Positions 38,761 to 50,636 of a stretch of 64,000 nucleotides of DNA are shown here, one piece after another. Numbering within the stretch: the stretch's first letter is position 1; every line of letters begins with the position of its first letter. Under the pieces are notes generated by a model. That model searched no databases. It was not told the DNA's origin and was given only the letters and a program-made list of their open reading frames with translations. Where the stretch lies: assembly GCA_021234155.1 (NCBI GenBank), contig JAJEKV010000041.1, positions 10,131,018 to 10,195,017 of the forward strand, given 5' to 3'. Both the position numbers and the translations under genes were made by a program. Source of the stretch: Isoetes taiwanensis. Taxonomy: Eukaryota > Streptophyta > Lycopodiopsida > Isoetales > Isoetaceae.

Positions 38761-39807
38761 GATGGCGCCTAGGGTTTCAGCTCTACTCTTTTGCTCATAA
38801 CTCGAGATTCCGGTGTCAGATTCTGGTGTTCTTGGGTTCGTTGGAAAGCTTATCGAACGAGCTTTCCGTCAGGGCCGGAATTTCTATTGTCTTAATAGAA
38901 AACCTTAAGAAAACTTGTCGGAAAAATTCCTACGATACACTAACCGAACCGGAAAATTTGCGATTTCAACCGGTTGGTTTATAGTGTTCCCCGGACTTTG
39001 CCCAACACTGGGAGGAACCCCCTAAGTTCTACCCTTCTACGGGCTTGTCAATCGAACATCGACAATACATCGACAAAGTCAAGGTTATTTATTCATAGCC
39101 TTCTTGATGCAATTTTTTTAACAGTGCTTTTACCAATACAGTTCGTCAGAAAAAGACCCTTGTAAAGAGCATCAAATGCGATTTTGTCTGTATTACAAGA
39201 GCGACTGACCATCAAATTAAATGCAGGGATCTGGCATTCAGGCACATGCATTGGCAAACAAAACAACATGTGATAAGATTTAACAGTGAACTTTTTCTGG
39301 ATAGAATCGGCCCCCACAAAGTGTTGTGATGATGTATTGCCAAGAAATGCTTAAAAAGTTACAAATAGTCTTCATAAAATACTGATTCATCCAGTTGTCA
39401 TAACGCAGTACAAAAGAATTTGATATTCATTGATTAATCATATGCTTACAACCGAGGATCAAAGATTGCTGCAGCAATTTATAATTATTAAGAATCTCGG
39501 CTTCCATTTACTCCTCCGATCAAGCCTGATGCTGATGGATCTTTTAAACAATCCAAAGATCCAGCAGCATCGGAGCCATGGATTGGAATTAATATTTACA
39601 GAGTAGCAAATATAAGAAAAATCAAGCGATGTATCTTCTTGGCAGACACGAATCTTGCTTCAGCTGAAGAATTTCTGCCAATTTGATCGATCTTCTTGGA
39701 CCTTGGACCAATTTAACTGGAGATCCGGCAACCCTTCTCGAAGATGAAGATGCAACATACCGTATTGGAGAATCACATTTTTTTTTCTCGGAGATCCGGC
39801 AGTTTTT
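38761..39807. other. No recognisable gene
   Basis: It includes the 3' flank of the kinase gene (within about 39500-39807). No other coding features were recognised. Confidence 0.5.
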
Positions 39808-41370
39808 CTAGGTGAAGATTCTATTGGGGCTCTGATTTTTAGAAGAAATCCTTATTTGTCTAACAGCGACCGCATGGACTTCTTCCGGTTGGGCTGATCT
39901 AATTCTATTTGATGCTCTTCTGGTAAGCTGAATACTAGAAAATTGAACATCTTCGTTGCCTGTGATCTGAAGCCTAGAAGGGGATTCTGTTGTGGGCGGC
40001 TTAAATTCGATTTGGATGGGAGCACTCAATTGCAGACGAGACGGGGATTGAACAGATTCTTTACCTCGATCGATATACTGAATTCGAATTGGAGGATCGA
40101 GCTGCAGCGGCAAAGGGGATTCTTCAGAATTTTTATTCGTTTGATCCTTGTAGCCCCTACGCTTAAATGGGGATTGATCAGAATTTTTATTCGATCGATC
40201 CTTGTAATCCCTATGCTGAACTTCCAGGGGCGATTTATTAACCCTGTTGCTCCATGGAACAGGGGATTTAGCTCTTGCTCTGCATTTTTCCAAAGCCACG
40301 CTCCTGCTTCTCATCACAGCAATTTCTTCATCGCATACTCTCTCTTTTCTTCTTAGATCTTCAATTCCAATCGGTCTCAGAGATCTGCCCAAACTATTCC
40401 AAATGGGCTGTTGAATTCGTTTTCTGATTTCTCTCAATCCTTTTACCACTTCTGCCATAGTTGGTCTCCTTGAACTTGAAAGCCTTACACATCTTGCAGC
40501 AATTACTGCCATATCATTTAAAGCATCCATATTCGCAGGCTTTTTTACTTTTGGATCACAGACCGCCATAGCTTTACCTTGTTTTACCAACGGAATAGCC
40601 CAATCTACAATATTTGGAGGATGATACTGTACGTCAATAGCATTTCTTCCACTCATAATCTCAAGCAGAAGAATTCCAAAACTAAATACATCTGTTTTTG
40701 TGCTCAAATGACTAGGAGTAACATAACCTGGATCTAAATAACCCATTGTTCCGGCAGGGGGAGTGGCCAAACGGATTACATCTTCGATCGGGCCTCGTAA
40801 TGCCAGACCAAAATCGCCCACTTTTGCATTCCAATCTGAATCTAAAAGCACATTAGAAGATTTTATATCTCGATGAATCACCGGAGGAGTTGCACAATGC
40901 AAAGCTCGGATTGCTTTCGCTACCTGTAAAGCAAGCTGAACACGAAGATTCCAACTCAAAGATTCAGGCCTGCAATGTAAGATATCATACAGAGTTCCAT
41001 TTGCCATGAACTCTACCACCAGAAGCATTTCCTTGCAATCTCTGCTAAAACCTATCAGATTCACAAGCCTGGAGCTCCGGATCTTGGATAAAATTTGGAG
41101 CTCGTTTTCGAGCGGATTTTCATCCGGCAAATTCCTGCGCCCTAATGAAGCACGTTTTACAGCAACCTTCATTCCGTCAAGGAGGGTTCCTTTGTAAACC
41201 CAACCATAGCTACCTTTTCCCAACAGAGTCTCCCGGCTAAATCCTCCGGTAGCATGCTCAAGCTCCGTGAAACGGAAGTTTTTAATCTTAGGAGGCTGGA
41301 TGGCGGATCCTTTTCCAGTGGCTTGGCAAGTTACGACGGCGCCCTCTGTGCGGCATGAAAGGTACCCCAT
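39808..41370 (-). CDS. Receptor-like cytoplasmic serine/threonine kinase, single exon
   Basis: A 520-residue protein closest in layout to the Arabidopsis At3g51990 type. It has a glycine loop GKGSYGWVYKG (residues 51-61), ATP-binding Lys72, catalytic HRDIKSSN (His166-Asn173), DFG at 186-188, and AGTMGYLDP in the activation segment. All key residues are present, so it should be an active kinase. I chose the ATG at 41370 because it gives MGYLSC, where Gly2 and Cys6 suit myristoylation and palmitoylation and fit a membrane-bound cytoplasmic kinase; family members start the same way. The frame stays open 58 codons further up (to 41544), where a hydrophobic stretch is probably leader sequence read as protein. 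After the kinase domain (about residue 330) comes an unusual Ser/Pro/Arg-rich tail of ~190 residues with SPSRLQ repeats. No stops interrupt it. Confidence 0.9.
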   Translation of the reverse strand: MGYLSCRTEGAVVTCQATGKGSAIQPPKIKNFRFTELEHATGGFSRETLLGKGSYGWVYKGTLLDGMKVAVKRASLGRRNLPDENPLENELQILSKIRSSRLVNLIGFSRDCKEMLLVVEFMANGTLYDILHCRPESLSWNLRVQLALQVAKAIRALHCATPPVIHRDIKSSNVLLDSDWNAKVGDFGLALRGPIEDVIRLATPPAGTMGYLDPGYVTPSHLSTKTDVFSFGILLLEIMSGRNAIDVQYHPPNIVDWAIPLVKQGKAMAVCDPKVKKPANMDALNDMAVIAARCVRLSSSRRPTMAEVVKGLREIRKRIQQPIWNSLGRSLRPIGIEDLRRKERVCDEEIAVMRSRSVALEKCRARAKSPVPWSNRVNKSPLEVQHRDYKDRSNKNSDQSPFKRRGYKDQTNKNSEESPLPLQLDPPIRIQYIDRGKESVQSPSRLQLSAPIQIEFKPPTTESPSRLQITGNEDVQFSSIQLTRRASNRIRSAQPEEVHAVAVRQIRISSKNQSPNRIFT

Positions 41371-41821
41371 GGCTCTGATGGGCGAGCTGCTAAGGACAAG
41401 ATAAAGAAAACTGAATAATCCTAGCCATGGCCATAGCCGGAAGAGCGCCTCTTTCGCTTGCTCCGGCAGCGGAGGAGCCTCTGTTCGGCCATAGCTGGAG
41501 CTTCCGCCCTTTTCCCTCTCTGGCTGGGCATGGCCACCAAACACCTTTTCTTTCTACCCGGGCAAGACTTTTATGTGCCCGCTCATCCCAGCCGTCGGAT
41601 CCTTCCGGCCCCTACTTTGCACGTGTAGATCTGATGGCAGTCAATCTTCTACCGTGCGTAGGGGAAGGATCGGAGCCTTTCATCCTGCCACGTAGAGGCC
41701 TGAAAAGTTGCGTGTCGGAGAAAATTTTGGTCGATTTTTCGTTGCGGCGCCACACTCGGTGACGTGCTTTTATCATTTATTTTTATTTGTTAGTGCTCAC
41801 CACGCACCACATATATGGTTG

Positions 41822-41830
41822 CTATATATA
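41822..41830 (-). promoter_or_regulatory. Possible TATA box of the kinase gene
   Basis: TATATATAG on minus, about 455 nt before the chosen ATG. It lies at the edge of a tandem repeat, so it may not be the real promoter. Confidence 0.3.
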
Positions 41831-41832
41831 TT

Positions 41833-42430
41833 CCATGAATGGGTCATGCCCAACAATGCTTTTGACAACTTCCCAAATGTCAAACTTTTATCTACTCTAC
41901 ATGTTTCCATAGCCCACCTAGTTCTCGCGGACCATACAATTCCATTCCACAAATGACATTCATATGGAGAATCAAAACCACCATACCTTGGTGTGCTGCT
42001 CCTTCCCATATGGGAATTCCATGAATGGGTCAAGCCCAACAATGCTTTTGACAACTTCCTAAATGTCAAGCTTTCTTCTACTCTACATGTTTCCATAGCC
42101 CATCTAGTTCTCGCGGCCCATACAATTCAATTCAACCCAACTCCGTCGCCTCATTTGCCCATGACAAACCCACAAATGACATTCATGTGGAGAATCAAAC
42201 TCTGACCATTTGCATGTTCCTCGTCTACCTTGCGTGCTCCATCAATACAAGGGCCTTCCTAAATGTCAACCTTCTACCACTCTACTTGGTTTTCCATAAA
42301 ACTGAATTTCATTGTAATTCCGTCGCCCACATTTGCCTATACAATCCACAACTGACATTCATTTGGAGAAGCAAACTCTAACCATTTGCATGTTTCTCGT
42401 CTACCTGGCATGCTGCATCAATTCAAGGAC
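41833..42430 (+). repeat. Three diverged tandem repeats of ~185 bp upstream of the kinase
   Basis: The phrase CCATGAATGGGTCA(T/A)GCCCAA recurs at 41833 and 42019 with long matching tails. A third, more diverged unit starts near 42200 and keeps the CATTTGCATGTT and ACATTCAT phrases. Confidence 0.85.
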
Positions 42431-43170
42431 CTTCCCAGATGGGAATTCTATATCCTAGTTGCACATAACCAGTATACCAAAGTGGACTTTCAAATGCTTT
42501 ATCCCTACACCATCACATTCTTTAGCTCGCATTCTTCTAAGTCAAATGCCTATCCTCACTATATATATATATCACAAACATAAGTAGCAATTTGGCCATT
42601 CTATAACATATAATTCTACTCTCCCTTTCGTTTTCTTTGGGGCAAGCGATATATATAGTTTATCATCAACATAGAAAGCAATTTTCTATCATGTAAGAGT
42701 GGGCTAAAACCAAGGAACGTGTGACATTATTGGTGAGGCCAAATTTACTTTGCAGATCCCCATATTTGTACCAACTATACCACATAAATTTCTTTACATA
42801 TCAAGTCACTCAAAGTGGGATCTTTATTGATTTGCATTCATTTCAACCAAGATGGCAATCACTCCCTTAATCATGCATTCCCTTTCACATAGTGTTTGAA
42901 ATTGGAAATTAAGCTAGCCAACAAGTATGCCTGCAAAAGTTAGCCTCCAATGGATTCTCTATACAAATCTATTGGAATTTATATTAAAACCCATTCATTT
43001 TTAACTGGAAATTTAAGGGTGCAAACCCCCAATTTAGAACCCAACATAGTGTTAAAATTGGTTTACAAATTGCTTCACAAAATTCTATCCTAATTTCCAT
43101 TCAATATTACAACGTGTGCCATTGGCAAGTTTGCATGATTGTCTACGCCCCACCTATTATTACATCAAGT
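42431..43170. other. No recognisable gene
   Basis: AT-rich intergenic sequence with a short TA run near 42560. Confidence 0.5.
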
Positions 43171-43308
43171 GAATTCCTACCACGCAGCAAATTTATTATT
43201 TTTATTAAACCGAGAATCATGTCCCAATTGCATTACCCTTACAATATGACAGTTGGGGAGCGCAAGATCCAGGTGCTTCATCAATGATTTTAATCGAATT
43301 CTTACCTG

Positions 43309-43545
43309 TGCAGCCGGTGATGGAGAATGAAAGATCAAAACAACATTCCTTGAAATCGGCACAGGTGATGTGGGCCCAGGGAAATACTCCACCGAAAATT
43401 CGAGTGACCCAACTGTTGTATTGATGTTTGCAGTATTAAATGTGCTAGCGAACCCACTGTGGGATGTCGTGCATCCATCTAAGTCGGTTTCTTGCTGGAA
43501 ACCTGCTCCTCCTGGTGGACCACTATAGAGAGAGATTTTGTCCAT
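43309..43545 (-). CDS. Possible first coding exon of an unrecognised gene
   Basis: From the ATG at 43545 an open exon of 79 codons (MDKISLYSGPPGGAGF... to SPSPAAQ) ends exactly at a consensus splice donor, CAG then GTAAGA. A TATA-like TTTTATATAGG lies upstream on minus near 43846-43855. No downstream exon was identified, and the open frame merely reads into the intron to 43177. I do not recognise the protein. Confidence 0.35.
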
Positions 43546-43869
43546 GCTTCTTGTTCTTTAATTCGGCTTTGTCTTTGTTCTTCAATCCATGTTTCTTATT
43601 TGTTCTTCAAGGTTTGCAGCAATCCGGCTATTTCGACTAATTTTTTCAACAAAAAACAAGCAAAAGGATCATCACCAAAGAAAGTGCCATAGCCAGTGTT
43701 GTCGCTTGCAAGGATATATCCGTCTAGACAGACATATACAAGTAGAATACTGGAGAGCTAACTTCACCGGAATCTCTTTCTCTGCAAGATTCATACTCTA
43801 AGCTTGGAGAATGCAGAATGCAGAATTAGGGCTCGAAAATTGCCGCCTATATAAAATGTGTACTGGATA

Positions 43870-45435
43870 TAACAGTAATATGATATAAATAAATCGGATT
43901 TTACATTAAATTATGTTTTTTTCTATCGGAATTTTTTCAGTACCAAAAATGTATACTGGCAATTTTTAGATTGGACCAGACAAATAAAGGGGCTTACCAA
44001 GTAATATTCTGAACCATTTGTAAATGGGAAAGCAAACGCAGGAAGAAGCTCTCCTTTATAGAATATCATCTACCAACTTGCTCCTATCCCCATTCCTTTT
44101 AGTGTATGACACGTAGTAGTAGGTTGGGCATCCCAAAATATTATGATTGTTGCTCTAATGGAGTAAGCAATAAGTGGCAAGGCCATGACGCAATTTAAGC
44201 TATGTAAGCATAACAATAGCATTGCTTTGGGGTGCTTGCTGTACACATGAATTTACCATTAAAGAAAGAACAGGACTATGTACTGGCCACTATACAGGGG
44301 TACAAGACTTTGCTAATAAATAAGCTTGTACAAGCGATGAAATTATTTTGGGCATGAAACCCTTGCATGTTTATTTGCTTTTGGTCTTGGGTTGTTGAAC
44401 GAGAACAGAGTGTGGAAAATTTTGGGCTTGAACAAAGCCACATACAACCAACAAAGACAAAGACAAAGATGGCTGGGACCGTCGGAAAGCCAGCTGGATC
44501 TTGTGCCAGATTGGATCACCTAAATACTGTAAGCTTTAGACAGAATTGGCATGGCCTTTAGGGCAGCCCGTAAGCTCTGCCCTAATCTTATTTACTTAGC
44601 AAGCAGATGCATAAATAGGAGATATCTCTGGCTGATATGTGCTTGCCCGTTCTATTTTAATCGATATCCGGTGCTTACATAATTTATTAAGCAAATGCAA
44701 AGGATATGTAGCTGCGACTGCCTTATTCAAGCCTGCTCCACGGCAATCCGTATGGGCAATGTGGAGGATATTACTAGGCATGAATCGTTTAGGTAAACCG
44801 CTTACCAGAGCAATAAGGCTACAAGTTCCATGTGATTACAGAAGGAATTTTCTAGGAAAGGAAAGAACAAAATGGAAGACAAGCTTGAAGATCCCAACAA
44901 GGCCCTTGCATACTTCCTTCTCAGATTTGGGAAAATTTAAAATTTTAACAGTATTTTGCACTTGATATGTTATCCTTGATGTGGATTTGCATATCCTTGT
45001 TAAATATGGTGAATAGCTCGATTGATTACTTAATTTCAAGGGGTTACTGCAGATCCAAACATCTACTACAAGGATTACTCAATCACGAATATTAGAACCT
45101 GAAAATGCGAGCTTGATATATCTACCTTAAAATGTTTCTTAAAATTAGCTGACTTCTTATCTGAGAGTTTAGGAGCCAAAGCTAATATTAATATATAGCA
45201 CAATAACAGGGGGTTTATTTTGTATTTTTGTACGACTTTTCCAATGGTTTTTAAATGATTTGATGGACGTATTGCATGAGGCATATTAAGTAGTACATCT
45301 AGAGTGCGCATTAGCTCCCCAAACGGATTTGTTGTTTGCAACCTTTTGCGCAGACCAGGTAATCATCTTTTTTGCTGACAAAGTTCAAGAAGACGGTTAT
45401 TCATCAAGTCCAAGTGGCTCATGCTTTGGCAGATG
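43870..45435. other. No recognisable gene
   Basis: Intergenic sequence. The short open frames have no family features. A GAATA microsatellite (four units) lies at about 45463-45484. Confidence 0.5.
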
Positions 45436-45439
45436 CCCT

Positions 45440-46020
45440 TAACGGAGATTCTTGGACTGCAAAGAATAGAATAGAATAGAATAGATTTTTTTATCGTCCA
45501 TGGAGACCAATTGGCCTATGGGACCCAAACAAAAAGAGAGCAGCAAGCGTATCACTGTCAGGATTAACCCCCCCCTCCCCTTCCCCGAAGGGTTTTCGAG
45601 GGGGAAAAACTTTAGCAGTAATAAGTATGCTGGTACACTGTACAATTGTATAGGACAATTCAATACTGCCCCGGAGGACACAACTGAGTCTGTGTATCCA
45701 TAATCTCCTGGAGGTATGACCCCAACAAGCCCACGGACGCCGTATTCAATAACATGCAGCGGCTGATCAGGCACAACTAACCGAACATACCGCGCTCGGA
45801 TATGGGCAAACACTGGGCAGATCTAGAGGGCATGACATTCATCTTCAATGGCGCCCTAGTGGCAACACTGACAAAGCCTATACTCTCGTGCTTCCCGAGT
45901 CCAACGCCATGTCTCAATGCGGAGATGATGTGCACCCGTGCGAATGGAAGAGTCTGCGCGTCTTCATGGGCAAATGGGTGTACAAGTACTGGTGTGGGCC
46001 TCTCGTGAGTCTAGAATTGA
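45440..46020 (-). mobile_element. Fragment of a second LINE (3' end of ORF2)
   Basis: On minus about 45965-45790 reads SSIRTGAHHLRIETWRW, then RLCQCCH, stop, GAIEDECHAL, stop, ICPVFAHIRARY. This is the Cys/His pattern found at the C-terminus of non-LTR retrotransposon polymerases. It differs from the zf-RVT of the LINE at 14-20 kb, so it is another family. Two TAG stops interrupt it. It lies directly upstream of the aldo-keto reductase remnant. Confidence 0.65.
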
Positions 46021-46064
46021 CTTGCTGCTGATAGTGTGATTTGTTACAACTAAGTTTTGGTACA

Positions 46065-46595
46065 CTATAAATGCTCCCAAGAATCAAGGGGGTTTGGCAG
46101 ACAATGGAACGTTTGATTGAACATGGCAAGGTGCAGGCAATTGGAGTAAGCAATTTCAGCATCCAGCAGCTGGAAGAAATTCTTAGATTTGCTAAAATTA
46201 TTCCTGCTATTAACCAGGTATATGATCTTTTTTAGTGACATGTCAGGAGTTTTATGTACCTTTTTAAAACATGACAACCTTTCCATATTTGCCAGCTATT
46301 TATGAATGCATTGTCTTCTGAAATACATTGAATTATGTAACATGTAGAGCTGCATCCATTTTGGCGACAAGATGAACTAGTGAAATTTTGCCAGTCAAAA
46401 GGAATGCATGTCTCAGCTGATACTCCTTTGGGAATTCCAGGGAGGACTTCAGGAACAATTTGGAGAGGAAGCAGCCGAGCAATCACATTTAGAGGCACCT
46501 GCATTTATAAGATCCCAGTCAGTACATTTGCGTATGCTGAAGAGCTTTGTTGTGTCGGATATTGTGGAACATTTGGGGAAGACTCTAACACAGGT
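46065..46595 (+). pseudogene. Aldo-keto reductase remnant (C-terminal half)
   Basis: Exon-like block 1 (to 46217) has TMERLIEHGKVQAIGVSNFS and ending AINQ. Block 2 (about 46344-46593) has ELHPFWRQDELVKFCQSKG, a TPLG motif and SDIVEHLGKTLTQV. These match the NADPH-dependent AKR barrel, whose first half with the catalytic Tyr is absent. Between TPLGIPGRTSGT and FGEEAAEQ the frame shifts by one base. The donor after NQ is a good GT, but the acceptor position reads CAT where CAG is expected. A pseudogene is the most likely reading. Confidence 0.8.
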
Positions 46596-46765
46596 CCACG
46601 TGCTGCTTACTGATTTGGTTGATTCTACTTATATAGTTTTTATTGTATATTTGAGTTTTAAACTGAATGCATTTGTATAATATAGTTCTAGCTTGTGGTA
46701 GGCAGAAATATAAGAGCCATATTATAATTGCTTTCTTAAGTGTATTTTCCAATATTTTTTGCATT

Positions 46766-48237
46766 TGTAACGTCCCCTACTTCTTCTATGATGCTCCCAT
46801 CGTATTGGAAGGCGAAGTTCATCCCCCTGGCAACCAAGCTGATAGAGGCCATCCACCTGACACCAATCCTTTAGTAATGGATTGATGAGGAAGAATGGAT
46901 GGGTCATTTGTCCCGTCTTCCCTCGGGACCGTCCAAGCTGCGGAAGCATAAATAAACGTAAGCACATGACATCAAATGCAAACACAGTCACCTCGAAGGA
47001 TGACTGCACCCATAGCATACATGTATACACATCAACAATATCATCATTACATGGGAGATCCTACCCAAGGCTCAAACTCCAGGATATGGACTGACGGCTT
47101 GGGTCTCCAGAAGTCATTACAGACAGAATTCATGAAAGTGAATTGGGCTAGCATAGGAACATGGCTGTTGGGTAGTCCGCTCCATCCGCCCCTCCCGATG
47201 TACACTTTGCAGAGTAGTTTGAGAGTCTAGGGACTGGACCGTAGCCTACCGGGTGCGTAGCCAAAGGGGCTACTACTGGGTTTTATCTCCCCAGCCCCGA
47301 TGAGGCAGGAGGGGATCACCCCCTCCAGAGGCATGCATGCCCATCACAGGCGGCTAGAGGGCCACTGCCCGTCTTCGACTTGAACCTCATTGAAGGCGAC
47401 TCATCACCCAAGAGGTGTCGAGCTCATGCATTGTCCACACGCAGTGGCAAACCATTAATCCTAGCCCGCTGAGATCCCTGGTAGGCGTTACACACCAGAG
47501 GGATCAGTCAGTGATGGAACAAGTCCTCTTTATTCCACCGGTCTGGCCCCGCCACTCACAACCAGGCGGGCTCTTGTACATGGGCCGCATTAATTAGGAA
47601 TTAATGAGGCTATCTAGATGCATCTACTACTGAAGGTTTCAGGGCCTCTACCCCCTTCTCAATACACCGGAGTGAGCATAGAATGGAACATTATCATCAT
47701 CAAAGAACTAAAATACTGAATAATATCTATTCTATCTACCTAAAGATAAGGCTGCTAAGACTGATCTACCATGCTATCCTAGCTCATTGTGGAGCTAAAA
47801 GTCGACTTTGCACAACGAAATCGCGGGTTACCTGATCCTTGTCCTGCTCCTCAAATCGCGTCCATGACTTCGCTTGGGTTGAAGGCAGCTGCTCCTGGGA
47901 GATCGGTTGTGCAAATGCGGCTTGGCAGTGCCTGACAATGCGAACTAGCAGTTTGGCTTGGCCGGAATGGCCCAAGGAAGCCAAAATGGAAAAGGTTTAG
48001 GGTTTTCCCTTTTGTTCCTTTTACATGACCCTTTTAGGTTTAGGTTAGAAGGGACCAATGGGGCTTTGCCATTTGGCAAAGGGGTTTAATTGCATATGTT
48101 TAATAGACATGTGCAACATATGAGGTTGCCTCCTAGGCGCAATCCTTTACGGCTCTCAAGTACTTGTCAAGGTGACATGTACGCGTGGCGTGGCAGTATA
48201 ATATACGTATTGGGCCATATATTATGCTGGAACGTCA
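46766..48237 (-). repeat. LTR of G2 copy B (3' LTR, minus orientation)
   Basis: Read on minus it starts TGACGTTCC at 48237 after a short purine stretch (CCAAGGAGGG) and ends GGGGACGTTACA at 46766. It matches the copy A LTR in order. Its left side inserts into sequence just after the AKR remnant. Confidence 0.87.
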
Positions 48238-48940
48238 CCCTCCTTGGAAACCTACATGAACCCTACAACACATTCCATGCATGCAATTTTACATCACAAT
48301 TATCCCAATGTAATATTTAAGTTTAAATTTTATAATCACGCCACTTATTCTATAACATGCTATAGTAAGGTGATCTCTCAACCCTTACATTATCATTTAA
48401 TATTCACAATATTTTATGGTTCCACAATTATCAGTAACACAGTTTCAAAATTCTATAATTTAAGGTCCATTTGGTCTCCTTGCAACACATTATGACAAAA
48501 CATGGGTTGCAAGTCTTGTGCGACCCTCCTGCGCTAGACACTTCTATTGGCTGCCAGGTCCAACACTAAGTTAGTATACATTTATTTATTATTAAGTTGG
48601 TTATTAGGGAACCACCCATTTAATTACAATTTATATGGATGCAAGACTAATCTCCCGACGTAGAAAAGATGATGTTTCTTTCATCTTGGCCATAGAGACA
48701 GCACCCTATCATGCCTAAGATGATCACTCATGCCTACACCTTTCGTCGCCTTTGGCGTGAAGAATGGCGTCCTCCACGTAGTAGGCATTGACTAGAGGTG
48801 CTTTCCTATCAATGCATGACTAAATGACCTCTTATCTCTCAATTTCGTCTACTTTCGTGGCGACAGGAGTAGACTTCTTAATCTACCTCACACTCACCTA
48901 TCGGTTCGGTGTCGACTACTTCGCTGATGAGCCGACCCTT
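48238..48940 (-). other. 3' non-coding segment of G2 copy B
   Basis: AT-rich, then a part matching 23950-24120 of copy A. No coding signal. Confidence 0.7.
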
Positions 48941-50636
48941 GCATTACTCCATGAATTGGGGATATTGCTTTTCAAAATCTGATTGCAGTATCCACATAGC
49001 ATCTTCCACAGGCAAGTGCGTCCATTTAACTAGGTATTGGAGGAATTAGGATCTTCTTGTTTTCTTGTAGAACCTGTCAAGAAGAACCTTTGCGACGATC
49101 TCGAGTTGGTCGTCCGTCATTTCCAGTAACTCTGTTGTCTCCAATACTTCCTCTAGATTAGGAGTGTGCCTCTTCAGGAGACTTGCATGAAAGACCCTAT
49201 GGATTTTAAGATGTGATGGCAGGTCCAACTTGTAGGATTGGTTATCTACTCTTTTGGTTATCATGAACGGCTCAGCCCATCTTGGAGCAAGATTCTTGCA
49301 ATTACTGATGCGGAGCTTCGCTTGCTTGACTTTGATCTTTAGCCACACATTGTCCTCTACTTGGAACTCTCTTACTTTTCTGTGCTTATCGGCTACACTC
49401 TTCTGCCGGTTTCTTGCTGCTAGAAGATATCCTCTCACTTCTTCCACCAATTATTGTGTGTCGGTTAGCATCTACTAGGATACTTCTACCTTGGACAAGG
49501 GATTGTGCCAAGTGTCTGGGGTCAAGCATTGGTAGCCATACTCTTGCTTGGTGCTATTGTATGCAAACTCCACCAAGTGAATATAATCGTCTCACTTTGA
49601 TTGCTTGTTCCACACATAGTTCCTCATATCTTCAAGTATCCGATTCGTATGCTCCGTCTGCCCATTCGTCTGAGGATGATATGTCGTGCTCATCGAGAGC
49701 TTCGTCTGGATGGTGGTGAAGAGATCTTCACAAAATGCATTCATGAACTTTGAATCCCTATTAGAGATTATCTCCCTTGGCATCCCATGGAGTCGAAAGA
49801 TTTCCTTTGTGAACAACACGACGGTATCCAACGCCGTATTCGTGGTCCTACATGGCACAAAATGCGCCATTTTTTACAATTTGTCCACTACTCCTATTAA
49901 GGCGTTCTTGCCCCTTATGATTCTTGGGAGCCCTGTTATGAAGTCCATGCTTATTACTTCCCATTTGGCATTTGGTATTTGGCACTGGCAATGGCTCCAA
50001 CACTCCTGGAATTCGAAGTTGTCCTGCCTTCGTCTGTTGACATAGCTGACATTCTCGAATGTACCTGGCTATCTACTTCTTCATGCCGGGCCAGAAGTAG
50101 CTACTTCTAATCTTGAAGTACGTCTTCATAAAACCCGCATGGCCGGCTATTGGGCTATTGTGCGTGTCATGGAGTATTAACTTCCTGATTTCGGATGACT
50201 CTGGTACACACAATTTGTTCTTATGGTACAATAGATTGCCTTCCTTCTTAAAATGTTTGAAGGTTTCCCTCTCTTTGTCCGTCCTTGCCTCTTTAGAAAG
50301 GCTTGCCCATGCTTCCTTGAAGTCTCGGTCCGTTGGCAACATTTCTTCTACCTTCTTGCCAAACTCACCGATGAGTGTTGATATGGCATTGCAATGGACT
50401 CTTGTTGTCAAGGGGTGCCTTGAGAGCGCATCCGCAACCACGTTGAGCTTGCCTGGCTTGTACATGATGACAAAATAGTACTCCTCCAGGAACTCCATCC
50501 ATCTCCTTTGTCTCAAGTTGAGATGTGGCTGGGTGAAGACATATTGTATATTTTGATGGTCCGTATCTAATTGGAACTTCCTCTCCAATAGATAATGCCT
50601 TGCTCCAACCTGTAGAACTGTTGCATCATATGGCAC
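48941..50636 (-). pseudogene. G2 copy B: RNase H, integrase and chromodomain
   Basis: From 50636 leftwards: the RNase H C-terminus (HYLLERKFQLDTDHQN, then VVADALSRH near 50430); the H2C2 zinc-binding region (50200-50080); the integrase core (ISNRDSKF and HPQTNGQTEHTNR, near 49775-49650); the C-terminal domain (LAPRWAEPF, LKIHRVFHASLLKRH, 49300-49180); then a chromodomain (FLQYLVKWTHLPVEDAMW, about 49050-48995). The enzyme would insert cDNA, and the chromodomain would direct it to histone marks. There are stops near 49045 and 49590 and a shift near 49900. Protease and RT are missing: gag joins RNase H directly near 50610. Confidence 0.88.

Noticed and set aside
41371-41544. Upstream 58 codons as the true N-terminus of the kinase
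   Set aside because: The MGYLSC start matches the family and carries lipidation residues. The extension looks like translated leader.
45495-45710. Organelle-derived sequence suggested by the LENPSGKGRGG-like stretch
   Set aside because: No organelle gene is recognisable. The adjoining sequence fits a LINE C-terminus instead.
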